From the NCBI GenBank assembly GCA_905181745.1, contig CAJIYV010000124.1, positions 1 to 8,759 on the forward strand: a stretch of 8,759 nt of DNA. Reading direction: 5' to 3'. The notes beneath the pieces were generated by a model. The model searched no databases, was not told the DNA's origin, and was given only the letters and a program-made list of their open reading frames with translations. Of the stretch, positions 1-6,013 are shown in pieces. Every line of letters starts with the position of its first letter. Positions within the stretch are counted from its first letter, which is position 1. Position numbers and translations under genes: made by a program. This DNA comes from an uncultured Actinomycetes bacterium. Lineage in GTDB: Bacteria; Actinomycetota; Actinomycetes; S36-B12.

Positions 1-356
1 GCGGCTTCCTCAACAGCAACTGGTGTGGCAGGGGCGGGTGGTGCTAGAGGTGGGGTTACGGGCGGGGTTACGGGCGGTGCCGCAGGGGCGGGAGTCTCGA
101 CGGGCGCGCCGACTTCGGATTCTTCGCCGATCAAGGCTAATTCCGCGCCAACTTCGACGACATCATCTTCTTGAGCGGCCAATGAAAGCAGGATTCCGGT
201 CACCGGGGAAGGAATCTCGGTGTCGACTTTGTCAGTTGAAATCTCGACGAGGGGCTCGTCGGCGTTGACATGGTCACCCACGTTTTTTAACCAGCGAGTG
301 ATAGTTCCTTCGGTGACGCTTTCGCCGAGCTGTGGCATCTTGACGGAAACTGACAT
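1..356 (-). CDS. sucB: Dihydrolipoamide acyltransferase (E2), N-terminal part, truncated by window edge
   Basis: This is the E2 core subunit of a 2-oxoacid dehydrogenase complex, which carries acyl groups on a swinging lipoyl arm in the cytoplasm. Only the first 118 codons are visible; the catalytic domain lies beyond position 1. Residues 1-78 form a biotinyl/lipoyl domain, beginning MSVSVKMPQLGESVTEG, with the lipoyl lysine K43 in the motif TDKVDTEIPSP. From about residue 84 the chain becomes a Pro/Ala/Val/Thr-rich flexible linker, as is normal between E2 domains. The ATG at 356 has a good AGGAG ribosome site 5 nt upstream, and the gene starts 30 bp after lpdA. In actinobacteria genes annotated sucB often encode the E2 of pyruvate dehydrogenase (DlaT in M. 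tuberculosis, AceF in Corynebacterium), so the acyl specificity cannot be decided from this fragment. E2 identity is very sure; succinyl versus acetyl is open. Confidence 0.95.
   Translation of the reverse strand, partial: MSVSVKMPQLGESVTEGTITRWLKNVGDHVNADEPLVEISTDKVDTEIPSPVTGILLSLAAQEDDVVEVGAELALIGEESEVGAPVETPAPAAPPVTPPVTPPLAPPAPATPVAVEEA
52..75. repeat. 12-bp in-frame tandem duplication in the E2 linker
   Basis: Two perfect, adjacent copies of GGGGTTACGGGC (plus-strand reading) lie at 52-63 and 64-75. The unit is four codons long and, on the coding minus strand, encodes the repeated Pro-Pro-Val-Thr stretch of the lipoyl-domain linker. This looks like slippage-type expansion in a flexible linker where length changes are tolerated. 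Confidence 0.8.
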
Positions 357-361
357 TGGGG

Positions 362-366
362 CTCCT
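362..366 (-). promoter_or_regulatory. Ribosome binding site of sucB
   Basis: The minus strand reads AGGAG followed by CCCCA and the ATG at 356, a 5-nt spacing. This is among the clearest Shine-Dalgarno sequences in the window and fixes the sucB start. It lies inside the 30-bp lpdA-sucB gap, where no promoter is evident, so the two genes are probably co-transcribed. Confidence 0.75.
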
Positions 367-386
367 AGTAACTCTGCATTGGCTTT

Positions 387-1754
387 TCAGGCATGGGCAT
401 GAAGTGGTTTACCGGCAAGGGCGAGGTGGGCCTCTCCCATGGCTTCGTTTTGGGTGGGATGTGCGTGAATCAGGGTTGCAACATCTTCTGGGTACGCTTC
501 CCAATTAACAATCAGTTGGGCTTCACCGATTTGCTCACCTACACGGGAGCCGACCATGTGAATCCCAACGACAGGTCCATCTTTTTGAGAAATAAGCTTG
601 ATGAACCCAGCAGTGCCAAGGATCTGGCTTTTCCCGTTTCCACCGAGGTTGTATTCATAAACATTCACATTGTCTCCAAAGGCTGCGCGGGCTTCCACTT
701 CATTCATGCCCACGCTGGCAACCTCTGGCTCGCAGTAGGTGACTTTGGGAATATTGATGTCAGCGATTACTACCGGGTGTTGACCGGCAATTTCCTCGGC
801 AACAAAGATTCCGTGTTGGAAGCCGCGGTGAGCAAGCTGCAAACCAGGAGTGATGTCTCCGACGGCAAAAATACCGGGCACGTTTGTGGCTAAGCGTTCG
901 TTGACCAGAACCCAGCCGCGATCCATTGCGACATTGTTTTCTTCGAAGCCCATGTCTGCGGTGTTTGGTCCACGGCCAACAGCAACGAGAAGAAGTTCCG
1001 AGCTAATAACTTTGCCGTCTTCGAGAGTGACGTCCACGCCCGAGTCCGAGTGGCTCGCCGAAGCGAATTTGGTTCCGAGAATGAAGTTAATACCGCGTTT
1101 GCGATAGGCGCGTTCAAGTGCTTTGGACACGGCTTCATCTTCATTAGGAACAAGATGCGGCAGGCCTTCTACAATCGTTACGTCGGCACCAAATGATTTC
1201 CAGACACTGGCAAACTCCACGCCGATGACTCCGCCGCCCAGCACGATCACGCTTTTGGGCACATAGTCTAAATTAAGTGCCTGATCCGAAGTCATGATGG
1301 AACCTGAGATTTCCAACCCGGGGATTGATTTCGCATATGATCCAGTTGCCAGCACCACATTTTTTCCCGTGTATTTCACGCCATTGACCTCAATAGTATG
1401 TGAGTCGACGAGTGTGCCTGCACCCTCGACGAAAGTGACATTGCGGCTCTTCACCAGACCCTGTAGTCCCTTATACAGGCGGGCCACAACACCGTCACGG
1501 TATTCATTGACCTTGGGCATATCAATGCCCTCAAAGGTGCTTATTACCCCAAAGTTTTCTGATTCGCGGCTTGAGTCCGCAACCTCGGCTGCGTGAAGAA
1601 GAGCCTTGGTGGGGATGCAGCCACGGTGAAGGCAGGTGCCGCCCAATTTGTCTTTATCGATGAGGATCACGGAAAGGCCAAGTTCAGCGGATCGAAGAGC
1701 GCAAGCGTAGCCACCGCTGCCCCCACCAAGGATCAATACATCTGCAGAAGTCAT
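387..1754 (-). CDS. lpdA: Dihydrolipoyl dehydrogenase (E3 / glycine-cleavage L-protein)
   Basis: This FAD-dependent disulfide oxidoreductase reoxidises dihydrolipoamide on E2 (or on GcvH) and reduces NAD+. At 455 residues it has the usual family length. An N-terminal Rossmann FAD motif is seen at about 10-15 (GGGSGG). The redox-active disulfide is C41/C46 in GGTCLHRGCIPTK. The NAD-binding Rossmann motif GGGVIGVE is at 173-180, and the second FAD contact GIFAVGD ends at D300. The C-terminal dimerisation domain carries the catalytic His-Glu pair in HAHPTQNE (H432, E437). No key residue is missing. The start ATG at 1754 is preceded by AAAGGA with a 7-nt spacer. It lies between pepA (64 bp upstream) and sucB (30 bp downstream), so it supplies E3 next to E2. 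The same protein normally serves glycine cleavage, whose T-protein gene gcvT is divergent nearby. Confidence 0.97.
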   Translation of the reverse strand: MTSADVLILGGGSGGYACALRSAELGLSVILIDKDKLGGTCLHRGCIPTKALLHAAEVADSSRESENFGVISTFEGIDMPKVNEYRDGVVARLYKGLQGLVKSRNVTFVEGAGTLVDSHTIEVNGVKYTGKNVVLATGSYAKSIPGLEISGSIMTSDQALNLDYVPKSVIVLGGGVIGVEFASVWKSFGADVTIVEGLPHLVPNEDEAVSKALERAYRKRGINFILGTKFASASHSDSGVDVTLEDGKVISSELLLVAVGRGPNTADMGFEENNVAMDRGWVLVNERLATNVPGIFAVGDITPGLQLAHRGFQHGIFVAEEIAGQHPVVIADINIPKVTYCEPEVASVGMNEVEARAAFGDNVNVYEYNLGGNGKSQILGTAGFIKLISQKDGPVVGIHMVGSRVGEQIGEAQLIVNWEAYPEDVATLIHAHPTQNEAMGEAHLALAGKPLHAHA

Positions 1755-1761
1755 GCCCCTA

Positions 1762-1767
1762 TCCTTT
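1762..1767 (-). promoter_or_regulatory. Ribosome binding site of lpdA
   Basis: On the minus strand AAAGGA is followed by a 7-nt spacer and the ATG at 1754. It supports this start over internal alternatives. Confidence 0.6.
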
Positions 1768-1792
1768 CACCGTAACGTGTGGGAGTGCGCAG

Positions 1793-1806
1793 GGGCTATT
1801 GAGCCC
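1793..1806. other. Short perfect hairpin in the pepA-lpdA gap
   Basis: GGGCT (1793-1797) and AGCCC (1802-1806) form a perfect 5-bp, GC-rich stem with a 4-nt loop, 12 bp after the pepA stop codon. No run of T follows on either strand, so it is not a convincing intrinsic terminator. It could be a weak attenuator or an RNA-processing or 3'-end-stabilising element between pepA and lpdA, or simply chance. Confidence 0.3.
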
Positions 1807-1818
1807 AATTGAGTCCGC

Positions 1819-3360
1819 TTAGCCCGCACTGAGTTCGCGAGCAATTTGCACGAGAGTGCGCACTCCAGCTCCCGTTCCGCCCTTCGGGGTGTAGCCATAA
1901 GGGGCGACGTCATTGTAGGCAGGGCCGGCAACATCAATGTGGACCCAAGGTTGCGAATCAGGGACGAATTCCTGCAAGAACACGCCGGCGGAGAGCATTC
2001 CGGCCAGTCCATCGCCGATATTTGCGATGTCCGCTGTCTGGGATTTGAGGGTTTCCCGAAGGTAGGTTGGCAGGGGCATACCCCACATTTCCTCGCCGAC
2101 CATCCCACTTGCTGCAACAACCTGATCACGAGCGGACTCGGTGTTGCTCATGACACCGGCGATTCGGCGGCCCAATGCAATGCGTTGCGCACCGGTCAGG
2201 GTGGCAATATCAACCATGAGGTCGGGCTTTTCCCGAACGCTCATTCCGATTGCGTCAGCGAGCACAAGTCGACCTTCTGCATCCGTGTTGAGAACCTCAA
2301 CCGTGGTCCCGTCGAAAGTGGTCACAATGTCGCCAGGGCGCTGGGCGGTGCCACTGGGCATGTTCTCGGCTGCTGCAACCCATCCGGTCACCTTGAGGTT
2401 CAGACCCAACCCGGCGATTGCGCTTACTGCGGCGATCACGGCAGCCGAGCCGGACATGTCGGCCTTCATTTCATCCATTTTGGATGCTGGCTTGATCGAG
2501 ATGCCACCGGTGTCAAATGTGATCCCCTTGCCGATCAAGGAAAGGTGGGCTTTGGCCCCTTTGGGCGCGTACGTCATTTTGATCAAGCGGGGTGGTCGAG
2601 AGGAGCCGAGCCCAACCCCCAAAATGGCGCCGCAACCGCTCGCTTTAAGAGCTTTTTCATCCCAGATCCTCACCGTTACGGGAAGTGAACTAACGGCCGT
2701 TTTGGCCGCGCTCGCCAAGTCGGCCGGAGCGAGGTCGTTTGGGGGAGTGTTGATCAAGTTGCGGGCCACGTAGATGGAGGCCGCAACTTTTTGGGCCTGG
2801 GCCAGTGCCGACTTCATGCTGGAGTTGAGTTCGGTCGGAATAGAAATTACAAATGAACCTACGCTCGCCGGACTTGGCTTGGTTTTGTATTCGTTGAACG
2901 TGTAGGCGGCGAGAGCGCACGCGATGACAGTTGCGTCGACATGCTCAGGAGAGTGACCACCAGAAATGGCAACTTTCTTGGCTCCAGAAAGCGCGCGGAC
3001 ACCATTACCCATCGCTCGTCGAAACTGCTCGAGGTCGAAACCGTTGCGGAAATCACCCAGGCCAACTGCGATGAGTATCGGAGATTTGACCCCAGAACCA
3101 GATGCAAGTGTGATCACCTCACCGGTTGCACCGCTTCCGCCCAAATGCGCTATTTCGGTGGCGATCCGTCGTGCCTGAGTCGGTGTGAAGCCGTGGGCAA
3201 CAAGCTCCACGCTATCGCCCTTGCCTGGAGCGGTGTTCACAATCAAGGCGTCAGCAACGAGGTCTTTCGGCTTGGTCGCGGTAAGCGTGAAGCGTGGGAC
3301 AGATGCTGCAAGCGTGGATTTTGCGCGAGAGGTAGGGGCACTTTTCTTTGCGGTAGGCAT
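1819..3360 (-). CDS. pepA: Leucyl aminopeptidase, M17 family
   Basis: This two-metal cytosolic aminopeptidase removes N-terminal residues from peptides; members are usually hexamers. Starting at the ATG at 3360 the protein has 513 residues, typical for the family. An Ala/Lys/Ser-rich N-terminal stretch of about 25 residues precedes the macro-like N-terminal domain (roughly 30-165). The catalytic domain follows from about 190. All expected metal and active-site residues are visible: K278 and D283 in GKGITFDTGG, K290, D301 in KADMSGSAAV, and D360, E362 and R364 in the family signature NTDAEGRL. A TTG two codons upstream (3366) is possible, but the ATG fits better because it lies 6 nt after a -10-like TAGACT with no Shine-Dalgarno, suggesting a leaderless mRNA. 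It diverges from gcvT and is followed by lpdA and sucB on the same strand; pepB-gcvT proximity is also known in M. tuberculosis. It looks fully functional. Confidence 0.96.
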   Translation of the reverse strand: MPTAKKSAPTSRAKSTLAASVPRFTLTATKPKDLVADALIVNTAPGKGDSVELVAHGFTPTQARRIATEIAHLGGSGATGEVITLASGSGVKSPILIAVGLGDFRNGFDLEQFRRAMGNGVRALSGAKKVAISGGHSPEHVDATVIACALAAYTFNEYKTKPSPASVGSFVISIPTELNSSMKSALAQAQKVAASIYVARNLINTPPNDLAPADLASAAKTAVSSLPVTVRIWDEKALKASGCGAILGVGLGSSRPPRLIKMTYAPKGAKAHLSLIGKGITFDTGGISIKPASKMDEMKADMSGSAAVIAAVSAIAGLGLNLKVTGWVAAAENMPSGTAQRPGDIVTTFDGTTVEVLNTDAEGRLVLADAIGMSVREKPDLMVDIATLTGAQRIALGRRIAGVMSNTESARDQVVAASGMVGEEMWGMPLPTYLRETLKSQTADIANIGDGLAGMLSAGVFLQEFVPDSQPWVHIDVAGPAYNDVAPYGYTPKGGTGAGVRTLVQIARELSAG

Positions 3361-3376
3361 GCTCAAAGTCTAGGCT
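3348..3376 (+). promoter_or_regulatory. Putative gcvT promoter (leaderless)
   Basis: TTGCGG (3348-3353) and TAGGCT (3371-3376) are separated by exactly 17 bp. TAGGCT matches the TANNNT -10 pattern and is followed by 7 nt and then the gcvT ATG at 3384, implying a leaderless transcript. The -35 half lies inside the first codons of pepA. The two divergent -10 elements share the central TA at 3371-3372. No Shine-Dalgarno sequence precedes gcvT. Confidence 0.5.
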
Positions 3377-3395
3377 GTCGGCTATGTCAACCCAA
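3367..3395 (-). promoter_or_regulatory. Putative pepA promoter (leaderless)
   Basis: On the minus strand TTGGGT (3395-3390) is separated by exactly 17 bp from TAGACT (3372-3367), a TANNNT-type -10. The -10 is followed by 6 nt and then the pepA ATG at 3360, so transcription would start at or next to the start codon. No ribosome site is seen. The -35 half lies within the first codons of gcvT. A perfect TTGACA also occurs at 3390-3385 but only 12 bp from the -10, which is too close. The element is read by eye. Confidence 0.5.
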
Positions 3396-4493
3396 CCCTC
3401 GGACCTTTTGCACACCCCACTGTTTGCCAGTCACCAAAAGCTAGGGGCAAAGTGCGCAGATTTCGGCGGTTGGGAAATGCCGATTGAGTATGAAGGAGCG
3501 GTGGCCGAGCACGGAGCGGTCCGCTCAACCGTGGGGGTTTTTGACGTATCCCATATGGGCAAGCTTCGGGTCACGGGCCCGGGAGCGGTCTCGGCCCTCA
3601 ATTCAATTGTGGCGAGCGACTTGGCCAAGATCGGTAATGGTCAGGCCCAGTACTCCATGTTGTGTAATGAAAGTGGTGGAGTAGTCGACGACTTCATCAT
3701 TTACCGGTTCACGGAAGACAACGTATTTATTATTCCTAACGCGACTAACGCAACCAAAGTTTTTCACAGACTAAGTGAGGCACTTCCGTCCGGGATCATA
3801 ATTGAAAACTTGCATAATCAGTACGGGATTATTGCCATCCAGGGACCGTTAGCGGCAAATGTCCTTGGCCGCATGGGCCTGCCATTTGACTGCGACTACA
3901 TGAATTGGTTGCAGGCGGATATGAAGGGTGAAAGGGTAATTATTTGTCGGACCGGTTACACGGGTGAAGCTGGATTCGAACTCGTTGCACCGGTAGGCGT
4001 GTTGCAACACCTGTGGGATCACTCGATAGCCGCTGCCGCGCAAGTGGGCGGAATTCCGGCTGGCCTGGGCGCGCGAGATATTCTCAGAACCGAAATGGGT
4101 TACCCATTGCACGGCCAAGATATTAGCCCCAGCATCTCCCCCCTTGAAGCAAAGATTTCCTGGGCGGTCGGGTGGGACAAGCCCCATTTTGATGGTAAGG
4201 AAACCTTGCAAGCAACTCGCGTTCAGGGCGCTGTGCGTAAACGTGTCGCACTAAGAGCAATGGGCCGGGGAATCCCCAGAGCCCACATGAATGTGTGCAG
4301 CGATCTTGAGTTGCACCACAAGATCGGTGAAATTACGAGCGGAACTTTCTCGCCAACTTTGAAAGAAGGAATCGCAATGGCCCTGGTGGACGTTGAGCAT
4401 GAAAAATTGGCAACAATGTTCATTGACGTGCGGGGTAAAGCGCTTGAATCCGCCAACGTCTCATTGCCATTTATTGTGGCGACACCGAAGTAA
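3384..4493 (+). CDS. gcvT: Aminomethyltransferase, glycine cleavage system T protein
   Basis: GcvT transfers the methylene group from aminomethyl-lipoyl GcvH to tetrahydrofolate and releases ammonia, in the cytoplasm. The 369-residue length is typical. Recognisable blocks in order are ADFGGWEMP (25-33), VFDVSHMGK (52-60), GGVVDDFIIYR with the folate-site aspartates D102/D103 (98-108), CRTGYTGEAGFEL (188-200), RDILRTEMGYPLHGQDI (231-247) and the C-terminal barrel motif EITSGTFSPTL (316-326). The segment around 299-312 (RAHMNVCSDLELHH) departs from the usual glycine-rich sequence, but the fold motifs around it are intact. The ATG at 3384 matches the usual N-terminus, has no Shine-Dalgarno and follows a -10 by 7 nt. 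gcvP and gcvH are not in the window, so gcvT stands alone here, divergent from pepA. The 3' end overlaps the convergent CobT-like gene by 23 bp. The Lpd encoded nearby is the likely L-protein partner. Confidence 0.97.
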   Translation: MSTQPSDLLHTPLFASHQKLGAKCADFGGWEMPIEYEGAVAEHGAVRSTVGVFDVSHMGKLRVTGPGAVSALNSIVASDLAKIGNGQAQYSMLCNESGGVVDDFIIYRFTEDNVFIIPNATNATKVFHRLSEALPSGIIIENLHNQYGIIAIQGPLAANVLGRMGLPFDCDYMNWLQADMKGERVIICRTGYTGEAGFELVAPVGVLQHLWDHSIAAAAQVGGIPAGLGARDILRTEMGYPLHGQDISPSISPLEAKISWAVGWDKPHFDGKETLQATRVQGAVRKRVALRAMGRGIPRAHMNVCSDLELHHKIGEITSGTFSPTLKEGIAMALVDVEHEKLATMFIDVRGKALESANVSLPFIVATPK

Positions 4494-5205
4494 AGGATTG
4501 CAGTAGGTCAACGCTTATTTGCGCGCCGACGCCTTGATCATCGCTAAGGCCAAGCGGTAGCCCGGCGGCAATATCCATTCGCTCAACGGCCTGACCCACC
4601 GCGCGATCAGGGGATGTAGTTGCATTGCGCCACCAGCGACTTGCTTTCATTGAGATTCGGTGGCTGATCAGAGCTGCTGCAAGTTCTTGGGTCGAGCCCA
4701 AAATAACTGGGGTTTTGCGTACAGCGGCCTCGAGCAGCGCGTCAACATAAAAAGCAATCGCACCGGTTGAGTCAAGGAGTGCTAGCTCGCGTGGCTGCGC
4801 ACGTGACTCGCGGTTGTCGCGCATCAAGTTAACGGTGGCAGTTATGTTGTCCATGACCTGTAGGTCGCTCATCCCTGGTGGTTGATGGGTCACCTGCCAC
4901 GCATCTTTGCGGGCCAACAATCCAATGATCGCTCGAGTAACCACCGGTTCGGCCTGAATATCGCTCATGAAGTAGAGCAACGTGGCGCCGGCATCCACCG
5001 CCGCGTCAACGGCAGCCACTCCCGAACCGAAGTCATCTGCTGTGGGTTCAAGTCGGTGCGGACTAAGTACGGTCCCTCGTTGCTGCCACCAGGTCACAAG
5101 CTCAGCCAGTGACCCTGTAGCTCGAGGGTTAATGGTGATCTCGCTGTTGGGAGTGAACGACTCAATCCGGTCAAATGGGTTTTCGCTTTCATAGGAATCG
5201 CTCAC
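4471..5205 (-). CDS. Truncated, catalytically altered CobT-like protein
   Basis: A 244-residue protein distantly resembling CobT (nicotinate-nucleotide:dimethylbenzimidazole phosphoribosyltransferase), which makes the lower-ligand nucleotide of cobalamin. Alignment by eye to Salmonella CobT (about 350 residues) pairs TGSLAEL (about 30-36) with its PPGSLGRLE block and GATLLYF (73-79) with GVTLFGV. It also pairs the stretch around 145-161 with its GGFDLVGMTGVMLGAA segment, PVILGSTQELAAAL (166-179) with PVLLDGFLSYSAAL, and LSDDQGVGA with LGEGSGA. About 95 central residues, including the CADHG region, are missing. The GELGMANTT nucleotide-binding motif is replaced, and catalytic E317 corresponds to Q224. 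Transfer activity is therefore unlikely (inference). The GTG at 5205 is chosen: it lies 4 nt after the S-component stop, whereas the upstream ATG at 5304 would overlap that gene by 95 bp with shadow-like sequence. No clear ribosome site is present, which fits reinitiation. It is last in the ECF operon. The family call is moderately sure; the role is unknown. Confidence 0.7.
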   Translation of the reverse strand: MSDSYESENPFDRIESFTPNSEITINPRATGSLAELVTWWQQRGTVLSPHRLEPTADDFGSGVAAVDAAVDAGATLLYFMSDIQAEPVVTRAIIGLLARKDAWQVTHQPPGMSDLQVMDNITATVNLMRDNRESRAQPRELALLDSTGAIAFYVDALLEAAVRKTPVILGSTQELAAALISHRISMKASRWWRNATTSPDRAVGQAVERMDIAAGLPLGLSDDQGVGAQISVDLLQSFTSVSPQ

Positions 5206-5209
5206 GGCG

Positions 5210-6013
5210 TCAGGATATGCGCTCGACGCCCGCAAAAACGGTGGGTGTATCAAATGAGGCTTTTCGCGAGGCCCGGCGCAGCAGTTGCAAGATTGGTGAA
5301 CCAATCAATGCGATCAGGGTCACCGTCAGCGCTGCGCGAGGCAGGTCAAAGCCAAGAGACGTCGTGATGTTGAACCTGATCCAGGCGAGAAGGTTTTCAC
5401 CGGCGGCTGCACCGGGTGTGAAAGCAATTTGTTCAGGAAGGTTAAGTGAGAACGGCCAAAACCACAGGTTCATAACGAACCCAAATGCCACACAGGCGAT
5501 AGCGGCATAGAGGCTCAACAGTATGATTTCCCACTTACCGCTTGCTTTGGGAAGGAGCCCTGCGCCAAGTCCCACCCAGGCCGCGGCCAGCATTTGAAAC
5601 GGAAGCCACGGTCCTACTCCACCGGTAAACATCGCCGAAGCGAGTAGCGAAATAGATCCCAGGAGGAATCCGAAGCCAGGGCCAAGGGCTCGACCAGCCA
5701 AGATCAGAATCACCCAGATGGGTTCAATCCCGCCGAGTCCAGCGCCAAGTGGTCGCAAAACAGCGATGACTGCGGCCAAAGCCCCCAGCAAGGCAATTGC
5801 TTTTGCGTTGAGGACACCGTCGCTGACCTGAGAAAACACGGTTGTCAGGAGCAACGGGATAATTATTGCAAAAAGTAACGGGGCTTCACTCGAGTTGATG
5901 ACTAAAAATGAATCAGCGGGTGCAACAAATGGCCACAGAAAACTGAATGCACCAATCAGGCTGAGTGCGGCAATTGATAGCGCCGAGGATCGGCCTAAAG
6001 GGACCGCATGCAC
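5210..6013 (-). CDS. cbrT: ECF transporter S component, CbrT-like (predicted cobalamin uptake)
   Basis: This is the substrate-binding membrane subunit of an energy-coupling-factor importer. It has 267 residues with about six to seven hydrophobic segments, roughly at 10-30, 44-62, 70-87, 95-128, 135-155, 163-187 and 222-244. The stretch around 90-145 (GGIEPIWVILILAGRALGPG, then GGVGPWLPFQML) strongly resembles the actinobacterial S components annotated as CbrT, predicted for cobalamin or its precursors. The start is a GTG sharing one base with the TAG stop of the ATPase gene (TAGTG). The nearby ATG at 6009 is out of frame, so translational coupling is likely. The basic tail RRASRK fits a cytoplasmic C-terminus. 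The CobT-like gene starts 4 nt downstream. S-component identity is well supported; the substrate is inferred, and other vitamins or B12 fragments such as cobinamide, dimethylbenzimidazole or alpha-ribazole cannot be excluded. Confidence 0.85.
   Translation of the reverse strand: MHAVPLGRSSALSIAALSLIGAFSFLWPFVAPADSFLVINSSEAPLLFAIIIPLLLTTVFSQVSDGVLNAKAIALLGALAAVIAVLRPLGAGLGGIEPIWVILILAGRALGPGFGFLLGSISLLASAMFTGGVGPWLPFQMLAAAWVGLGAGLLPKASGKWEIILLSLYAAIACVAFGFVMNLWFWPFSLNLPEQIAFTPGAAAGENLLAWIRFNITTSLGFDLPRAALTVTLIALIGSPILQLLRRASRKASFDTPTVFAGVERIS

Noticed and set aside
2346..2353. GCCACTGG, resembling the conserved core of cobalamin-riboswitch B12 boxes
   Set aside because: It is inside pepA coding sequence, on the antisense strand, and no GGTGNAAATCC or other riboswitch element lies nearby. 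A chance match.
1846..2773. Two long plus-strand open frames (280 and 210 codons) antisense to pepA
   Set aside because: They lie entirely opposite a gene with a complete M17 active site, show no recognisable domains and have shadow-like Ser/Pro/Arg/Gly-rich composition. Their length follows from the codon bias of pepA.
3385..3390. Perfect TTGACA on the minus strand as the -35 of pepA
   Set aside because: It is only 12 bp from the TAGACT -10, and no -10 lies 16-18 bp from it. The TTGGGT at 3390-3395 has the right 17-bp spacing.
4464..4482. Possible 6-bp stem (TTGCCA / TGGCGA, loop of 7) at the gcvT/CobT-like convergence as a bidirectional terminator
   Set aside because: It is weak, includes a wobble pair, is within both coding ends and has no T run on either side.
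5206..5304. N-terminal extension of the CobT-like protein to an ATG at 5304
   Set aside because: The extra 33 residues overlap the S-component gene, are Cys/Pro/His-rich and shadow-like, and match nothing in CobT.
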